Assembly (NCBI RefSeq): GCF_001613065.1 | Contig: NZ_BDBQ01000046.1 | Span: 1-64,000, forward strand | DNA: 64,000 bases | Reading direction: 5' to 3' | Source: Nocardia miyunensis NBRC 108239 | GTDB taxonomy: Bacteria; Actinomycetota; Actinomycetes; Mycobacteriales; Mycobacteriaceae | Shown here: one piece after another, positions 17,245 through 26,436 of the stretch | Position numbering within the stretch: the first letter of the stretch is position 1 | Layout: every line of letters begins with the position of its first letter | The notes under the pieces: model-generated | The model's input: the letters and a program-made list of their open reading frames with translations, nothing else | The model's database searches: none | What the model was told of the DNA's origin: nothing | Translations under genes and position numbers: made by a program

Positions 17245-18045
17245 TCAGTGCCCCGTGAATCGGGGCGGTCGGCGATCCAACATCGCGGCGACGGCCTCAT
17301 GGTGGTCGGCTGTGTGGTGCGCGACAGACTGCATGACAGCGGCGAGTTCCAGATGGCTGTCCATGCTCTGCTGCGTGCTCTCCCGCAACAGACGCTTGGT
17401 CATCCGCAGTACATGGGGCGGATTGGCGGCAACTCGGTCGGCAAGGCGGTGCGCGGCAGCGAGCAGGTCCTGGGGCTCCACGACCTGCGAGACCAGGCCC
17501 CAGGCCAGCGCCGTGGTGGCCTCGATCGCCTCACCGGTGAAGGCCATCTCGCACGCGCGGGCCATCCCGACGGCCCGCGGCAGCAGCCACGAACCGCCGT
17601 CGCCGGGGATGAGGCCGACCCTGACGAAGCTCTCAGCGAAAATCGCTGTCGCGGAGGCGATCCGCAGATCACACATCAGTGCCAGATCGCATCCGGCGCC
17701 GACGGCGGGACCGTTCACCGCGGCGATGGTAGGAATCTCGCAGTGGTACAGAGCTTTCGGGATGCGCTGTATGCCATGCCGATAGCCCTGACGCAGCTGC
17801 GCCGGTGTCCCCGCGAACATTCCGGCCCGATCACGCATATGCTTCACATTGCCGCCGGAGGAGAATGCCGGACCCGCTCCGGTCAGAATCGCAACCCGAA
17901 CGCCATGGTCGCTGTTCGCCTCCGCCACAGCTGATTCCAGCGCCGTGATGGTGTCCACATCGGAGACGGGGTTGCGGGCCTGCGGATCATTGAGCGTCCA
18001 CACCACCACATCTCCGCTGCGCTCCACGAGCACTGGTTCACTCAT
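17245..18045 (-). CDS. crotonase-superfamily (enoyl-CoA hydratase/isomerase) protein
   Basis: A 266-residue crotonase-fold enzyme. The oxyanion-hole regions are present (AFSSGGNVKHMRD; NGPAVGAGCDLALMCD). The two Glu residues of classic enoyl-CoA hydratases are not: the first is Asp in GAGCDLA, and the second position falls in ESFVRVGLIPGDGG where no Glu aligns. This favours an isomerase or other crotonase reaction over plain hydration. The start at 18045 overlaps the end of the ADP-forming synthetase gene by eight bases, so the two are translationally coupled. Confidence 0.85.
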   Translation of the reverse strand: MSEPVLVERSGDVVVWTLNDPQARNPVSDVDTITALESAVAEANSDHGVRVAILTGAGPAFSSGGNVKHMRDRAGMFAGTPAQLRQGYRHGIQRIPKALYHCEIPTIAAVNGPAVGAGCDLALMCDLRIASATAIFAESFVRVGLIPGDGGSWLLPRAVGMARACEMAFTGEAIEATTALAWGLVSQVVEPQDLLAAAHRLADRVAANPPHVLRMTKRLLRESTQQSMDSHLELAAVMQSVAHHTADHHEAVAAMLDRRPPRFTGH

Positions 18046-20272
18046 CGCGGCCTCCGCGGACAGGCTCGGCGACCGACCCGTCCGGCGGGGCGAAATCGTC
18101 CGACAAGACCATGCGGACATCGACCGGCACCACCGCGGACGCCGAGGCGATCACCGGATTGAGGTCGAGTTCGGCAATTTCCGGATGCGCGGCGACCAGG
18201 TCGCCGACCCGGACCAGTAGCCGTGCCAGCTGCCGTCGATCGACGACCGGGAGGTTTCGATAGCCGTCGAGCATTCGGGACGCGACGGTCTCCTCGATCA
18301 TCTCGTGGGCTTCGTGCTCGGTGAACGGGGCTGCCCGGAAGGCGACATCACGCAGCGCCTCGACCATCAGGCCACCGCTACCGAAGGCGACCACCGGCCC
18401 GAAGATGGGATCGCGCGTCGCCCCGACCAGCAGTTCGACCCCGGCATCGGCCATCGGCGTCACGAGAAATCCATCGATCCGTGCCCCCGGGACGGCAGCG
18501 GTCACAGCAGCGACGATCTCCCCGGTCTGCTCGACTGCGGTCCCGGCCACGACGCCGAGCCGCACGCCGCCGACCTCGGACTTGTGAATCACTTGCGGCG
18601 AAACAACTTTCACCGCACACGGCCGATCGTAGGCTCGCACCGCAGCGGCGGCCTCGGCCGCGCTGCCGCTCAGGGTCCATGAGCCGAGAGGAATTCCGGC
18701 GTCCGCGAGCACCCGGCGCGCCGCCGGTTCATCGAGCGGGCCCGCACCGTCGATGACGGTCCCCGGCGGCGGCAAACGCAGCGTCGACCGCGCACCGGAA
18801 TCGGTCAGGCGACGCTCGCGCCGGTCCAGTGCCGCCACCGCGCGCACGGCGAGATCGATCGAAGCGATCACCGGAACCCCACCGGCGCGCAGCCGGTTGT
18901 GGTTGGCGAGTTCGACACCGGCATAGCTACTTTGGATCACGATCGGCACCCCGTGCTCGGCGGACAGCGCCAGCAGCCGGTCCGCGGCGCGATCCTCGGC
19001 TTCGGCGAGGCGGGCATCGAATCGGAGCTGATAGCCGCCATAGAGGCCGATGATCAGGATCAGGCCAACGTCCGGATCGCGCATCAGGATCCGGACCGCC
19101 TCGGCGAAAACCATCGGATCGGCATCGGTGGCGCCGGCGACGTCGACCGGATCGCCCACCACGGCCGCCTCGCCGAGCAGTGCCCGCAGCTCGCGGCTGG
19201 TGCGGTCGTCGAGTACGGCGAGTTCGACACCGGACGCGGCCAGGGCGTCGCAGGCCAATGCGGCGTGGCCGCCGCCGTCGCTGAGCACGGCCACTCGGCG
19301 ACCGGGGGCGACCGCCGCGCAGGTGGCGAGGGCGCCGGCGACGACGCCGAGTTCGTCGGAGCGATCGACCACTTCGATGCCGGCCTGCCGCAGCACCGCA
19401 TCGGCCACGGCGTCCACGCCCGCGATCGAGCCGGTGTGCGAGAGTGCGGTGCGGCGGCCGGCTTCCGAGCGTCCGCCGCGCAGCAGCACGACCGGAGTCC
19501 GCGGGACCACCCGCGCCGCGGCGGTCAACAGCGCCCGGCCGTCGGCGAATCCCTCGGAATGCATTGCCACGACCCGTGTTTCGGGAAATTCGGCGAGTTC
19601 CTCCAGGCATTCGTCATATCGCACATCGGCCTGATTACCGAGCCCGGCACAGATATGGAACCCGGGGCCGGACCGGGCGCGATCATCGTTGATCAACGAC
19701 AGCAACATATTGCCGCTCTGGGTGATCACGCTGACCGGCCCGGCGGGAACATCCTGTAGGCCGATGAGATTCGCACCCGTCGTCGCATTCAACACGCCGG
19801 AGGTGTTGGGCCCGATCACCCGGATTCCGGTCTCCGCGATGACGTCGGCGAGCTCGGCCGCGCGCCGCGCTCCGGAATCCCCGATCTCGCCGAATCCGTT
19901 GGCCAGCACGACCGCTCCGGCGATCCCCGCCGCCGCGCAGGCTCGTAACGTGTCGGGGACCGCGCTGCCGGGCAGGGCGATCAGCGCCACGTCGGCGCCG
20001 TGCGGCACTTGATCGATCGCGCCGAACACGTCGAGGCCCAGGATCCGATCCGCCGAAGGGTTGACCGGATAGATCGGATCGGCGTACCCGGACCGCTGCA
20101 ACGCACGGATCGCCTGGAATCCACGTTTGGCCGGATTGGCCGACGCGCCGACGACGACGATCGAGCGCGGATCGAGCAACCGCGCCAACGCAGTTCGCGG
20201 CACAGCGGACGCAGTGCCGGCAGCCGCCGGTCCCGCCAGCGCGGAGTCGGCGATGTGCGCCTCGAGGGTCAT
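18038..20272 (-). CDS. ADP-forming acyl-CoA synthetase (acetate-CoA ligase family)
   Basis: A 744-residue single-chain NDP-forming acyl-CoA synthetase, which activates a carboxylic acid with CoA and ATP through a phosphohistidine. The N-terminal CoA-binding domain (DPRSIVVVGASANPAKRG, 34-51) leads to a succinyl-CoA-ligase-like domain with the likely phospho-His279 in ALSHTGSIAG. The C-terminal ATP-grasp domain has VKVVSPQVIHKSEVGGV and ends LDLNPVIAS. Feruloyl-CoA synthetases of the FerA type belong to this family and pair with crotonases, as here; the actual substrate is not shown. It starts two bases after the upstream crotonase stops. Confidence 0.88.
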   Translation of the reverse strand: MTLEAHIADSALAGPAAAGTASAVPRTALARLLDPRSIVVVGASANPAKRGFQAIRALQRSGYADPIYPVNPSADRILGLDVFGAIDQVPHGADVALIALPGSAVPDTLRACAAAGIAGAVVLANGFGEIGDSGARRAAELADVIAETGIRVIGPNTSGVLNATTGANLIGLQDVPAGPVSVITQSGNMLLSLINDDRARSGPGFHICAGLGNQADVRYDECLEELAEFPETRVVAMHSEGFADGRALLTAAARVVPRTPVVLLRGGRSEAGRRTALSHTGSIAGVDAVADAVLRQAGIEVVDRSDELGVVAGALATCAAVAPGRRVAVLSDGGGHAALACDALAASGVELAVLDDRTSRELRALLGEAAVVGDPVDVAGATDADPMVFAEAVRILMRDPDVGLILIIGLYGGYQLRFDARLAEAEDRAADRLLALSAEHGVPIVIQSSYAGVELANHNRLRAGGVPVIASIDLAVRAVAALDRRERRLTDSGARSTLRLPPPGTVIDGAGPLDEPAARRVLADAGIPLGSWTLSGSAAEAAAAVRAYDRPCAVKVVSPQVIHKSEVGGVRLGVVAGTAVEQTGEIVAAVTAAVPGARIDGFLVTPMADAGVELLVGATRDPIFGPVVAFGSGGLMVEALRDVAFRAAPFTEHEAHEMIEETVASRMLDGYRNLPVVDRRQLARLLVRVGDLVAAHPEIAELDLNPVIASASAVVPVDVRMVLSDDFAPPDGSVAEPVRGGRDE

Positions 20273-20274
20273 GG

Positions 20275-21048
20275 CTATCGCCCCTGGAAGACGGGGCGAC
20301 GACGTTCAGCGAACGCCGCGACTCCCTCGGCCCAATCACGGGTGGCCATGAGCGCCAGCAACTCTCGCGGTTCCTCGGCCAGCGCGACCTCGAGCGAGTC
20401 GTCGCGGCGGAGGGCCGCCTTCATCCGGGACAGCGACAGCGGAGCCTTGGCCGCGAGGACATCGGCGAGTTCATGTGCCGCCGAGAGCAACTGATCACCG
20501 GGTACCGCCGCGTACGCCAGACCCCATTCCCGCGCCTGCTGCCCGGTGAAGCGCTCGCCCAGGATCAACAGATCCGTAGCGCGCCGCAATCCGACCAGTC
20601 GAGGCAACCGATTGGTCACTCCCCCACCGACATACGTTCCCAGACCTACCTCGGGAAAGCCCATCTGCGCGTCCTGCGCCATGATCAGGAAGTCCGCGCT
20701 GACCGCCAGCTCCGCCCCCGCGCCCAGGGCGTAACCGTTCACGGCCGCCACCACCGGCGTATGCATCATCTGAATTTGCTCGCACGCCTGCTGGCCCAAC
20801 CGCGCGTACCGGGTCAGTTCCTCGGGCGGGCGGAGCCCGGAATGATGCGCCTTCAAGTCCGCGCCGGCGCAGAACGCACGGCCGCCGCCGGTCAGCACGA
20901 CGCAACGGATCGTCAGCGCCTTCTCGGCGGCGACCAACGCCTCGATCAGCTCCTGATACAGCTCCTCGCTGACGGCGTTGAGTCGCTCGGGACGGTTGAG
21001 CGTCAGTGTCACAACGGATTCGGATCTGCTTTCCAGCAAGGTCGGCAT
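20275..21048 (-). CDS. enoyl-CoA hydratase/isomerase
   Basis: A 257-residue crotonase with both catalytic Glu positions kept: GAGAELAVSAD and FPEVGLGTYVGGG. The oxyanion segment is FCAGADLKAHH. It would hydrate an enoyl-CoA or, in a lyase-type pathway, hydrate and cleave it. The start at 21048 was chosen over 21081 because GGAGGG lies seven bases upstream. It is the first gene of a leftward three-gene operon (hydratase, ADP-forming synthetase, second crotonase) and is divergent from an amino-acid permease. Confidence 0.88.
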   Translation of the reverse strand: MPTLLESRSESVVTLTLNRPERLNAVSEELYQELIEALVAAEKALTIRCVVLTGGGRAFCAGADLKAHHSGLRPPEELTRYARLGQQACEQIQMMHTPVVAAVNGYALGAGAELAVSADFLIMAQDAQMGFPEVGLGTYVGGGVTNRLPRLVGLRRATDLLILGERFTGQQAREWGLAYAAVPGDQLLSAAHELADVLAAKAPLSLSRMKAALRRDDSLEVALAEEPRELLALMATRDWAEGVAAFAERRRPVFQGR

Positions 21049-21120
21049 ATGTGGTGCCCTCCGCTTTCGGTTCTCGGCCACATCGGTACGCCTCTGGTGC
21101 GCGGTTCGATGGTGACAGAC

Positions 21121-21166
21121 TGCAATGCAATTTGCAATCCGAAAAAATATGCAATTCTAGTTGCAT
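21121..21166. promoter_or_regulatory. A+T-rich cluster of TGCAAT-type repeats
   Basis: In the divergent spacer between the crotonase operon and the permease, TGCAATGCAATTTGCAAT (21121-21138) is followed by a near-perfect inverted repeat ATGCAATTCTAGTTGCAT (21149-21166, arms ATGCAA/TTGCAT). Several TTGCA/TGCAA half-sites in 46 bases of otherwise GC-rich DNA look like operators. The nearest regulator gene is the RpiR-type one at 22659-23579. Confidence 0.55.
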
Positions 21167-21245
21167 CAACGGCGTCGAGCGTGTTCCATTGCTGTCTATC
21201 GGTTATCTGGGTCACACCCTCACGGCTCGTCGGAAGAAGACCATC

Positions 21246-22637
21246 GTGTCCACCTCACTCCCGGACTCGGGGAATCTGAAGTCCACCATCAGCACTCGAC
21301 AGCTGACCATGATCGGCATCGGCGGCGTCATCGGCGCCGGGCTGTTCGTCGGCAGCGGAAAGGCGATCTCCTCGGCGGGCCCGGGCATCGTGCTGGTCTA
21401 CCTGATTACCGGCCTCGTGGTAATCCTGGTTATGCGGATGCTCGCCGAATTGGCCACCGCCAGCCCCGAGACGGGCTCGTTCTCCAGCTACGCGTCCCGC
21501 GAGCTGGGTAGCTGGGCGGGACTCTCGGTCGGCTGGGTCTACGCATATCACTGGTGCGTCACAGTGGCTTTCGAGTCGATCGCCGGGGCCGCCCTCACCG
21601 AGCAACTCCTGCCGGGGCCGCCGACATGGCTGTACGCGCTGATCTTCATGAGCGTGCTGACCGCGGTGAACCTGGCCGCGGTGAGCTCGTTCGCCCGGAT
21701 CGAATTCTGGTTCGCGATGATCAAGGTCACCGCGATCGTGGTCTTCATCGGCATCGGCATCGTCGCGATCGCCGGGCTGTTCGGCGGTCATCCCGCACCG
21801 AAGACGACGAATCTGCTGGGGCAGGGCGGGCTGTTCCCGCGCGGCTACTCCGCGATACTCACCGCTGTGCTGACGGTGTTCTTCTCGTACTTCGGCACCG
21901 AAATGGTGACCGTCGCCGCCGGCGAGGCGAAAGATCCGGTAGAGGCGGTCCGGGCGAGCATGCGCAGCGTGGCCGGGCGCATTCTGATCTTCTACGTCGG
22001 TTCGATCCTCGTCGTCGTCACGCTGTTGCCCTGGAACGCAACACAAGTCACCGCCAGTCCGTACACCGCGGTCCTGACCCGCCTCGGCATCCCCGGCGCA
22101 CCCACGATCATGAACCTGATCGTGCTCACCGCGGTACTGTCCTGCCTGAACTCCGGCCTGTACTCCTCCTCTCGGATGTTGTATTCGCTGGCCCAGCGTG
22201 GTGAGGGTCCGCGCGTACTGAGCCGGACCAACCGCACCGGGGTGCCGGTGGCCGGTGTGCTCGCCGCGTCGAGCGCCGGATTCGTCGCGGTGGTGGCGAA
22301 CTACTTCCTGCCCACCGGAGCGGTATTCAATTTCCTGCTCAGCTCGTCGGGATCGATCGCGGTCGTGGTCTACCTGTGCATCTGCGCGACGCAGATCCGC
22401 GCCCGGCGCGGCCGAACGCCGGAGGAGATCGCGGCGCTGCCGGTGAAGATGTGGGGGGCACCGTATCTGTCCTACGCGGTCGGCCTCGCGCTGGCCGCCA
22501 TCATCGCCGGTATGGCGTTCACCACCAGCACCCGCAGCCCACTCGCCCTGACCCTCATCGTCACGGGCGTCGCCGTCACCGCCGGGGTGGTGCATCATCG
22601 GCGCACCGCCGCGCTGCCCTCGGCAGCGGCCGACTAG
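21246..22637 (+). CDS. amino-acid permease (APC superfamily)
   Basis: A 463-residue membrane transporter with about twelve helices. It opens with the APC signature STRQLTMIGIGGVIGAGLFV and keeps the helix-8 motif FSYFGTEMVTVAAGEAKDP typical of the GABA/aromatic/basic amino-acid permease branch. The start is the GTG at 21246 with GGAAGAAG upstream; longer frames begin in the promoter. It is divergent from the crotonase/acyl-CoA synthetase operon, so the substrate taken up may feed that pathway, for example an amino acid degraded through a CoA ester. Confidence 0.88.
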   Translation: MSTSLPDSGNLKSTISTRQLTMIGIGGVIGAGLFVGSGKAISSAGPGIVLVYLITGLVVILVMRMLAELATASPETGSFSSYASRELGSWAGLSVGWVYAYHWCVTVAFESIAGAALTEQLLPGPPTWLYALIFMSVLTAVNLAAVSSFARIEFWFAMIKVTAIVVFIGIGIVAIAGLFGGHPAPKTTNLLGQGGLFPRGYSAILTAVLTVFFSYFGTEMVTVAAGEAKDPVEAVRASMRSVAGRILIFYVGSILVVVTLLPWNATQVTASPYTAVLTRLGIPGAPTIMNLIVLTAVLSCLNSGLYSSSRMLYSLAQRGEGPRVLSRTNRTGVPVAGVLAASSAGFVAVVANYFLPTGAVFNFLLSSSGSIAVVVYLCICATQIRARRGRTPEEIAALPVKMWGAPYLSYAVGLALAAIIAGMAFTTSTRSPLALTLIVTGVAVTAGVVHHRRTAALPSAAAD

Positions 22638-22658
22638 CGACGCGGCACGCCCGGCCGA

Positions 22659-23579
22659 CTACTCACCACCGGATTCCGCGACATAGACACCGAACTCACC
22701 GAGCAGATTCTCCTCTTCGAGCAGGGTCGCGCGGACCTGATGTCCCAACAGATGCGCGACCGCGCCCGACATCGCCTGCACCAGTGCGGTGAACGCGGTC
22801 ATCGACCGCAGCACACCGGCGCTGGATGCCTCGACACAGAAGGTCTCGTGCGCCGATTCGGCCAAGGGCGAGCCGACGGTATCGGTCAGCGCGAGGACGT
22901 GCGCACCACGCTCCCGAGCCCACCGCGCGGCGCGAACGGTGTCGACGCTGTAGCGATGAATCGATATCGCCACGAAACAATCGTCGGCGCGCACCCGGCG
23001 CAGCTCATCTGTCAGCGCTCCGGCCGAGCCGTCGACGACCACCACGTCCTCGCGCAGCATCCGCAGCAGATAGCCCAGCAGATACGCCGGCGCATGGCAT
23101 TTGCGCAACCCCATCACGTGCACACGCGGCGCGTGCGCCAGCCGATCGACCGAGGCGGTCCACTGTGCCTGATCCACGCGCGCGAAGGTACGGACGATAT
23201 TGGCCTGGTCGAGCGCCGCCGTCTGCTCCAGCAGCCCCGCACCATCGGCGACCAACCGTTCGAGGTTGTCGAATCGACGCAACAGCTGAGCCTGTTCCCG
23301 CAACCGCTCCCGGCAGAGTTTGGTCAGCCCCGGATACCCCTTCAATCCGAGCCCGGTCGCGAAGCGCACCACCGTCGCCTCGTTGACGCCGACCGCACCG
23401 GCCAGCTCGGAAACCGTCATGAACGCCACCGCCTCGGAATCCGACAAGACCCGCTGCGCGAGCTTGCGATGCGCGGCGGACAGGGTGTTCATCCGCGAGC
23501 GGAGCACAACGACCAGGTCATCGAATGTCTCCGGACCGGTTGCGACCGGATCCTGATCATCGGCAGGCCGAGTACTCAT
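22659..23579 (-). CDS. MurR/RpiR-family regulator with SIS domain
   Basis: A 306-residue regulator. The N-terminal RpiR-type helix-turn-helix occupies about residues 25-100 (MTVSELAGAVGVNEATVVRF). A SIS domain follows (RVHVMGLRKCHAPAYLLGYL, DCFVAISIHRYSVDT, GAHVLALTDTVGSPLAE), which normally senses a phosphosugar but in some members senses other metabolites. The start at 23579 has AGGAG upstream. It is convergent with the permease and is the likely regulator of the permease/crotonase cluster. Confidence 0.88.
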   Translation of the reverse strand: MSTRPADDQDPVATGPETFDDLVVVLRSRMNTLSAAHRKLAQRVLSDSEAVAFMTVSELAGAVGVNEATVVRFATGLGLKGYPGLTKLCRERLREQAQLLRRFDNLERLVADGAGLLEQTAALDQANIVRTFARVDQAQWTASVDRLAHAPRVHVMGLRKCHAPAYLLGYLLRMLREDVVVVDGSAGALTDELRRVRADDCFVAISIHRYSVDTVRAARWARERGAHVLALTDTVGSPLAESAHETFCVEASSAGVLRSMTAFTALVQAMSGAVAHLLGHQVRATLLEEENLLGEFGVYVAESGGE

Positions 23580-23770
23580 CACAGACTCCTGTCTCATGCC
23601 GGTGGACCTCATCGTGCGGCACACACATTGTCCCGAAGCCCAGCCGGGCCATCGAGGCGGGACGGTCCGGCATGGCGGCGAGGCCGCGGTGAGGGTCTCG
23701 ACATCCGACCGAGCGGAGCGTTCTCCGGCCGGTCGCGCGCTGTTTTCGAATCAGCGGCGCGACCGGACGC

Positions 23771-24850
23771 TCATCGGATGGCGCCGACGCCCGGGATCAG
23801 AGGCAGATCCAGCGGGGTGACCCAGCCCGGCGGCAGGGCGTTGACCGCGGGGACCGCGTTCAGGGCGCGCATGCCGGTGGCCAGGCAGCCCGCGACAGCA
23901 GGGGTCCGGCCGGAGCCGTCGGTGAAGCGGAACGAGGTTTCCTGGGAGATGGACGGGGAGCCGAGGATGTCGACGCGGTAGACGTCGTCGCGGGTGCCCG
24001 CGGGCCAGTCGGGGGCGGCGTCGAGGCCGATGCGGTTGACGTGTTCGAGGGTGATGACCTCGCGCTCGCGATAGATGCCGTTGATGGTGAAGCGGATCGC
24101 GGCGACCGTGCCCGCCGCGACCGTGCCCTTCGCGGATCGGCGGTCGGTCGGGGTCACCCACTTGTCCCAGGTGGTGGTGATGCGGTCCAGTTCGATACCG
24201 GCCGCGTGCGCGATCATCGGCACGGTCGCACCCCAGGCCATGATCAGCAGATCCGGATGTTCCAGCAGGGCAGTGAATTCCGGCGGATGGCCGATGCCCA
24301 TCTCGAATTCGTAATCGCCCTCGTAGTCGGTGTAGTCGAGGAGTTCCGAGGCGCGCACCGAGGTGACCTCGCCGCACAGGCCCATCAATGTCATCGGGAA
24401 CAGGTCGTTGGCGAATCCCGGATCGATGCCGGTGGTGAAACACGACGCCCCACCCGCCGCGCACGCCTCGGCGATCGGATCGCGCCACACGTCCGGCAGC
24501 TGGTCCATCGACGGCCACACCCACGGCGTCATGGCCGTGGAGCACACATCGATTCCGGCACGCAGGAATTCGCCGATCACCCGGATGTTCTCATCGGCGA
24601 ACTGCGCGGTGGGACCGTAGTGCACGACCGCGTCCGGACGCAGCGCGATCAACTCCTCGACCGAATTCGTCGCCGCCACACCGGTTTTCCCGGCTCCGCA
24701 GAGATCACCGGCATCCACGCCGACCTTCTCCGGATTGCTCACGCCCACGCCGGCCAGCTCGAATCGCGGGTGCCGCAGGATCTCCGCCAGCACCATCGAA
24801 CCGACGACGCCGGTGCCCCACAATACGATTCGCTTCTTGCCCTCGGCCAT
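23771..24850 (-). CDS. DHDPR-like NAD(P)-dependent dehydrogenase
   Basis: A 359-residue Rossmann-fold protein resembling dihydrodipicolinate reductase and the NAD(P)H-dependent amine dehydrogenase/2,4-diaminopentanoate dehydrogenase group. The cofactor motif is VLWGTGVVGS near residue 10, followed by ELAGVGVSNPEKVG and a middle domain with GIDPGFANDLFPMTLMG. Mycobacteria have several proteins of this type without assigned function. It lies 13 bases downstream of the SDR at 24864-25691 and is probably co-transcribed with it; oxidation or amination of a keto compound would fit both. Confidence 0.78.
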   Translation of the reverse strand: MAEGKKRIVLWGTGVVGSMVLAEILRHPRFELAGVGVSNPEKVGVDAGDLCGAGKTGVAATNSVEELIALRPDAVVHYGPTAQFADENIRVIGEFLRAGIDVCSTAMTPWVWPSMDQLPDVWRDPIAEACAAGGASCFTTGIDPGFANDLFPMTLMGLCGEVTSVRASELLDYTDYEGDYEFEMGIGHPPEFTALLEHPDLLIMAWGATVPMIAHAAGIELDRITTTWDKWVTPTDRRSAKGTVAAGTVAAIRFTINGIYREREVITLEHVNRIGLDAAPDWPAGTRDDVYRVDILGSPSISQETSFRFTDGSGRTPAVAGCLATGMRALNAVPAVNALPPGWVTPLDLPLIPGVGAIR

Positions 24851-24863
24851 GACTCCTCCTGAT

Positions 24864-25691
24864 TCAGCGGTGGAATTCGCCGCAGTCGACGGTCAGCATC
24901 TGCCCGGTGACGGCCGTGGCCAGATCGCTGGCCAGGAACAGCGCCGCGCGGGCCACCTCCTCGGGTGCGGCCAGGCGGCGCAGATCGGTCGGCGCGGCCT
25001 TCTCGCGGTAGATGTCCTCATGCGTGACCCCGGCCTGCGAGGCCAGCCAATCGAAGTACGCCTTGTTGATGTCCTCGTACACATAGGACGGCGCGACGCT
25101 GTTCACCCGGATCCCGCGCGGTCCGAGCTCGGTGGCCAGCGACGAAGCCAGATGCGCCAGAGCGCCTTTGGACAACTTGTAGCCGGAGTACTCGGGCTGC
25201 GAACTGTAGGAGACGCACGAGTTGAGCATGATGATCGAGCCCCGCGACGCGGCCAGGGCATCGGCGAACAATGCCGAAAGACGCAGCGGCGCGAAGACAT
25301 TCGTCTCGTTCGCCACCCGCAGGGCCGCCGGGTCGATCTGCGAGATGGGGTCCATCGGCGGAATGGCGAAGGCATTGTTGATCAGGCAGTCGATCCGGTC
25401 GAATGCGGCCAGGGCGCCTTCGACCAACCTGACGCGCTGATCCTCATCGGTGATATCGGTGGGGACGACCGCCGCGGTGCGCCCCAGACCGCGGATCTCC
25501 TCGGCCAGCTTCTCCAGACGCCGCTCGGTCCGGCTGACCAATACCAGATCCGCGCCCATGTGCGCGGCCTCCAGAGCCAGCGAACGCCCCAGACCGGGCC
25601 CGACGCCCGAGAGCACGATGACCTTGTCCTGCAGCAGCGGCACCGGGTGGTAGGCCTGGGTGGGCGCGGTGACATGCGCGTCGGCGGGCAC
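24864..25691 (-). CDS. short-chain dehydrogenase/reductase
   Basis: A 275-residue SDR with a GVGPGLG cofactor motif (29-35), NNAF in place of the usual NNAG, a Ser in MLNSCVSYSS, the YKLSK catalytic motif and a C-terminal TGQMLTVDCGEF. The GTG start at 25691 has GGAGGAG upstream. It is divergent from a TetR gene across a spacer with a perfect GTTACA/TGTAAC palindrome, so it probably heads an operon (SDR plus DHDPR-like dehydrogenase) repressed by that TetR. Confidence 0.88.
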   Translation of the reverse strand: MPADAHVTAPTQAYHPVPLLQDKVIVLSGVGPGLGRSLALEAAHMGADLVLVSRTERRLEKLAEEIRGLGRTAAVVPTDITDEDQRVRLVEGALAAFDRIDCLINNAFAIPPMDPISQIDPAALRVANETNVFAPLRLSALFADALAASRGSIIMLNSCVSYSSQPEYSGYKLSKGALAHLASSLATELGPRGIRVNSVAPSYVYEDINKAYFDWLASQAGVTHEDIYREKAAPTDLRRLAAPEEVARAALFLASDLATAVTGQMLTVDCGEFHR

Positions 25692-25712
25692 GACTCCTCC
25701 TAGAATTCAGCA

Positions 25713-25727
25713 GTTACAATGTGTAAC
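25713..25727. promoter_or_regulatory. palindromic TetR operator candidate
   Basis: GTTACAATGTGTAAC is a perfect inverted repeat (6-bp arms, 3-base centre) located 22 bases before the SDR start and 57 bases before the TetR start. Its size and place fit a TetR dimer site controlling both divergent genes. Confidence 0.6.
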
Positions 25728-25783
25728 GACTTAGATGTGACAGACTGTATCGACTCCGAACCGCGCTGACAAGGATGCATTTC

Positions 25784-26395
25784 GTGACCACACGCCATCG
25801 CCTCGGCCCGCACCGCGATCCCGCGGTGGACCACGCGGTGCTCGAGGCCGCCCGCAGCCTGCTCGTCGAACGCGGATACGCCGGGACCTCGATCGATGCG
25901 ATCGCGACCCGCGCCGGGGTCAGCCGTCCGGCGATCTATCGCCGCTGGCCCTCCAAGGCGCATCTGATCGCCAAGGCGGTGTTCCCGGACGTCGGCTCCG
26001 AGGAGGCCGCCCCCGATCTGATCGCCGAGATCCGCAAGGTCATCCGGGGCACGATCCAGCTGTTCGGATCGGCCGAGGCACGCGCGGCCATGCCGGGCCT
26101 GATGACCGATATGCGCGCGGATTCCGGTTTGTACCAGAAACTCTCGGCCCGACTGGATACTCCCACGCGCGACGAACTCGCGGAGTATCTGCCCGCCGAC
26201 GCAACCCCCCGCCCCGGCTTGGACCCGAACACCCTCCTGGACACGATCGCGGGCGCGGCCCTGTTCGCCATGTGCATCCGCGACGTCGGCGACCTGGACG
26301 GCTTCGCCGAATCCCTGGAGGACCTGCTGCTCTACGGCATCGTCGGCGCGCGGAATCGCACGGCGACAAGCGATCCCGACCGACAGCCGGGATAG
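25784..26395 (+). CDS. TetR-family regulator
   Basis: A 203-residue TetR protein with the HTH at about residues 20-60 (SLLVERGYAGTSIDAIATRA, then GVSRPAIYRRWPSKAHLI) and a TetR_C-type ligand domain. I chose the GTG at 25784 because AAGGA lies eight bases upstream; an ATG at 25775 overlaps that ribosome site. It is divergent from the SDR/DHDPR-like operon and probably represses it. Confidence 0.88.
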   Translation: MTTRHRLGPHRDPAVDHAVLEAARSLLVERGYAGTSIDAIATRAGVSRPAIYRRWPSKAHLIAKAVFPDVGSEEAAPDLIAEIRKVIRGTIQLFGSAEARAAMPGLMTDMRADSGLYQKLSARLDTPTRDELAEYLPADATPRPGLDPNTLLDTIAGAALFAMCIRDVGDLDGFAESLEDLLLYGIVGARNRTATSDPDRQPG

Positions 26396-26436
26396 GTCAC
26401 CCGCGCCCGGCGACACGATCCGCGCCGACATCTAGC

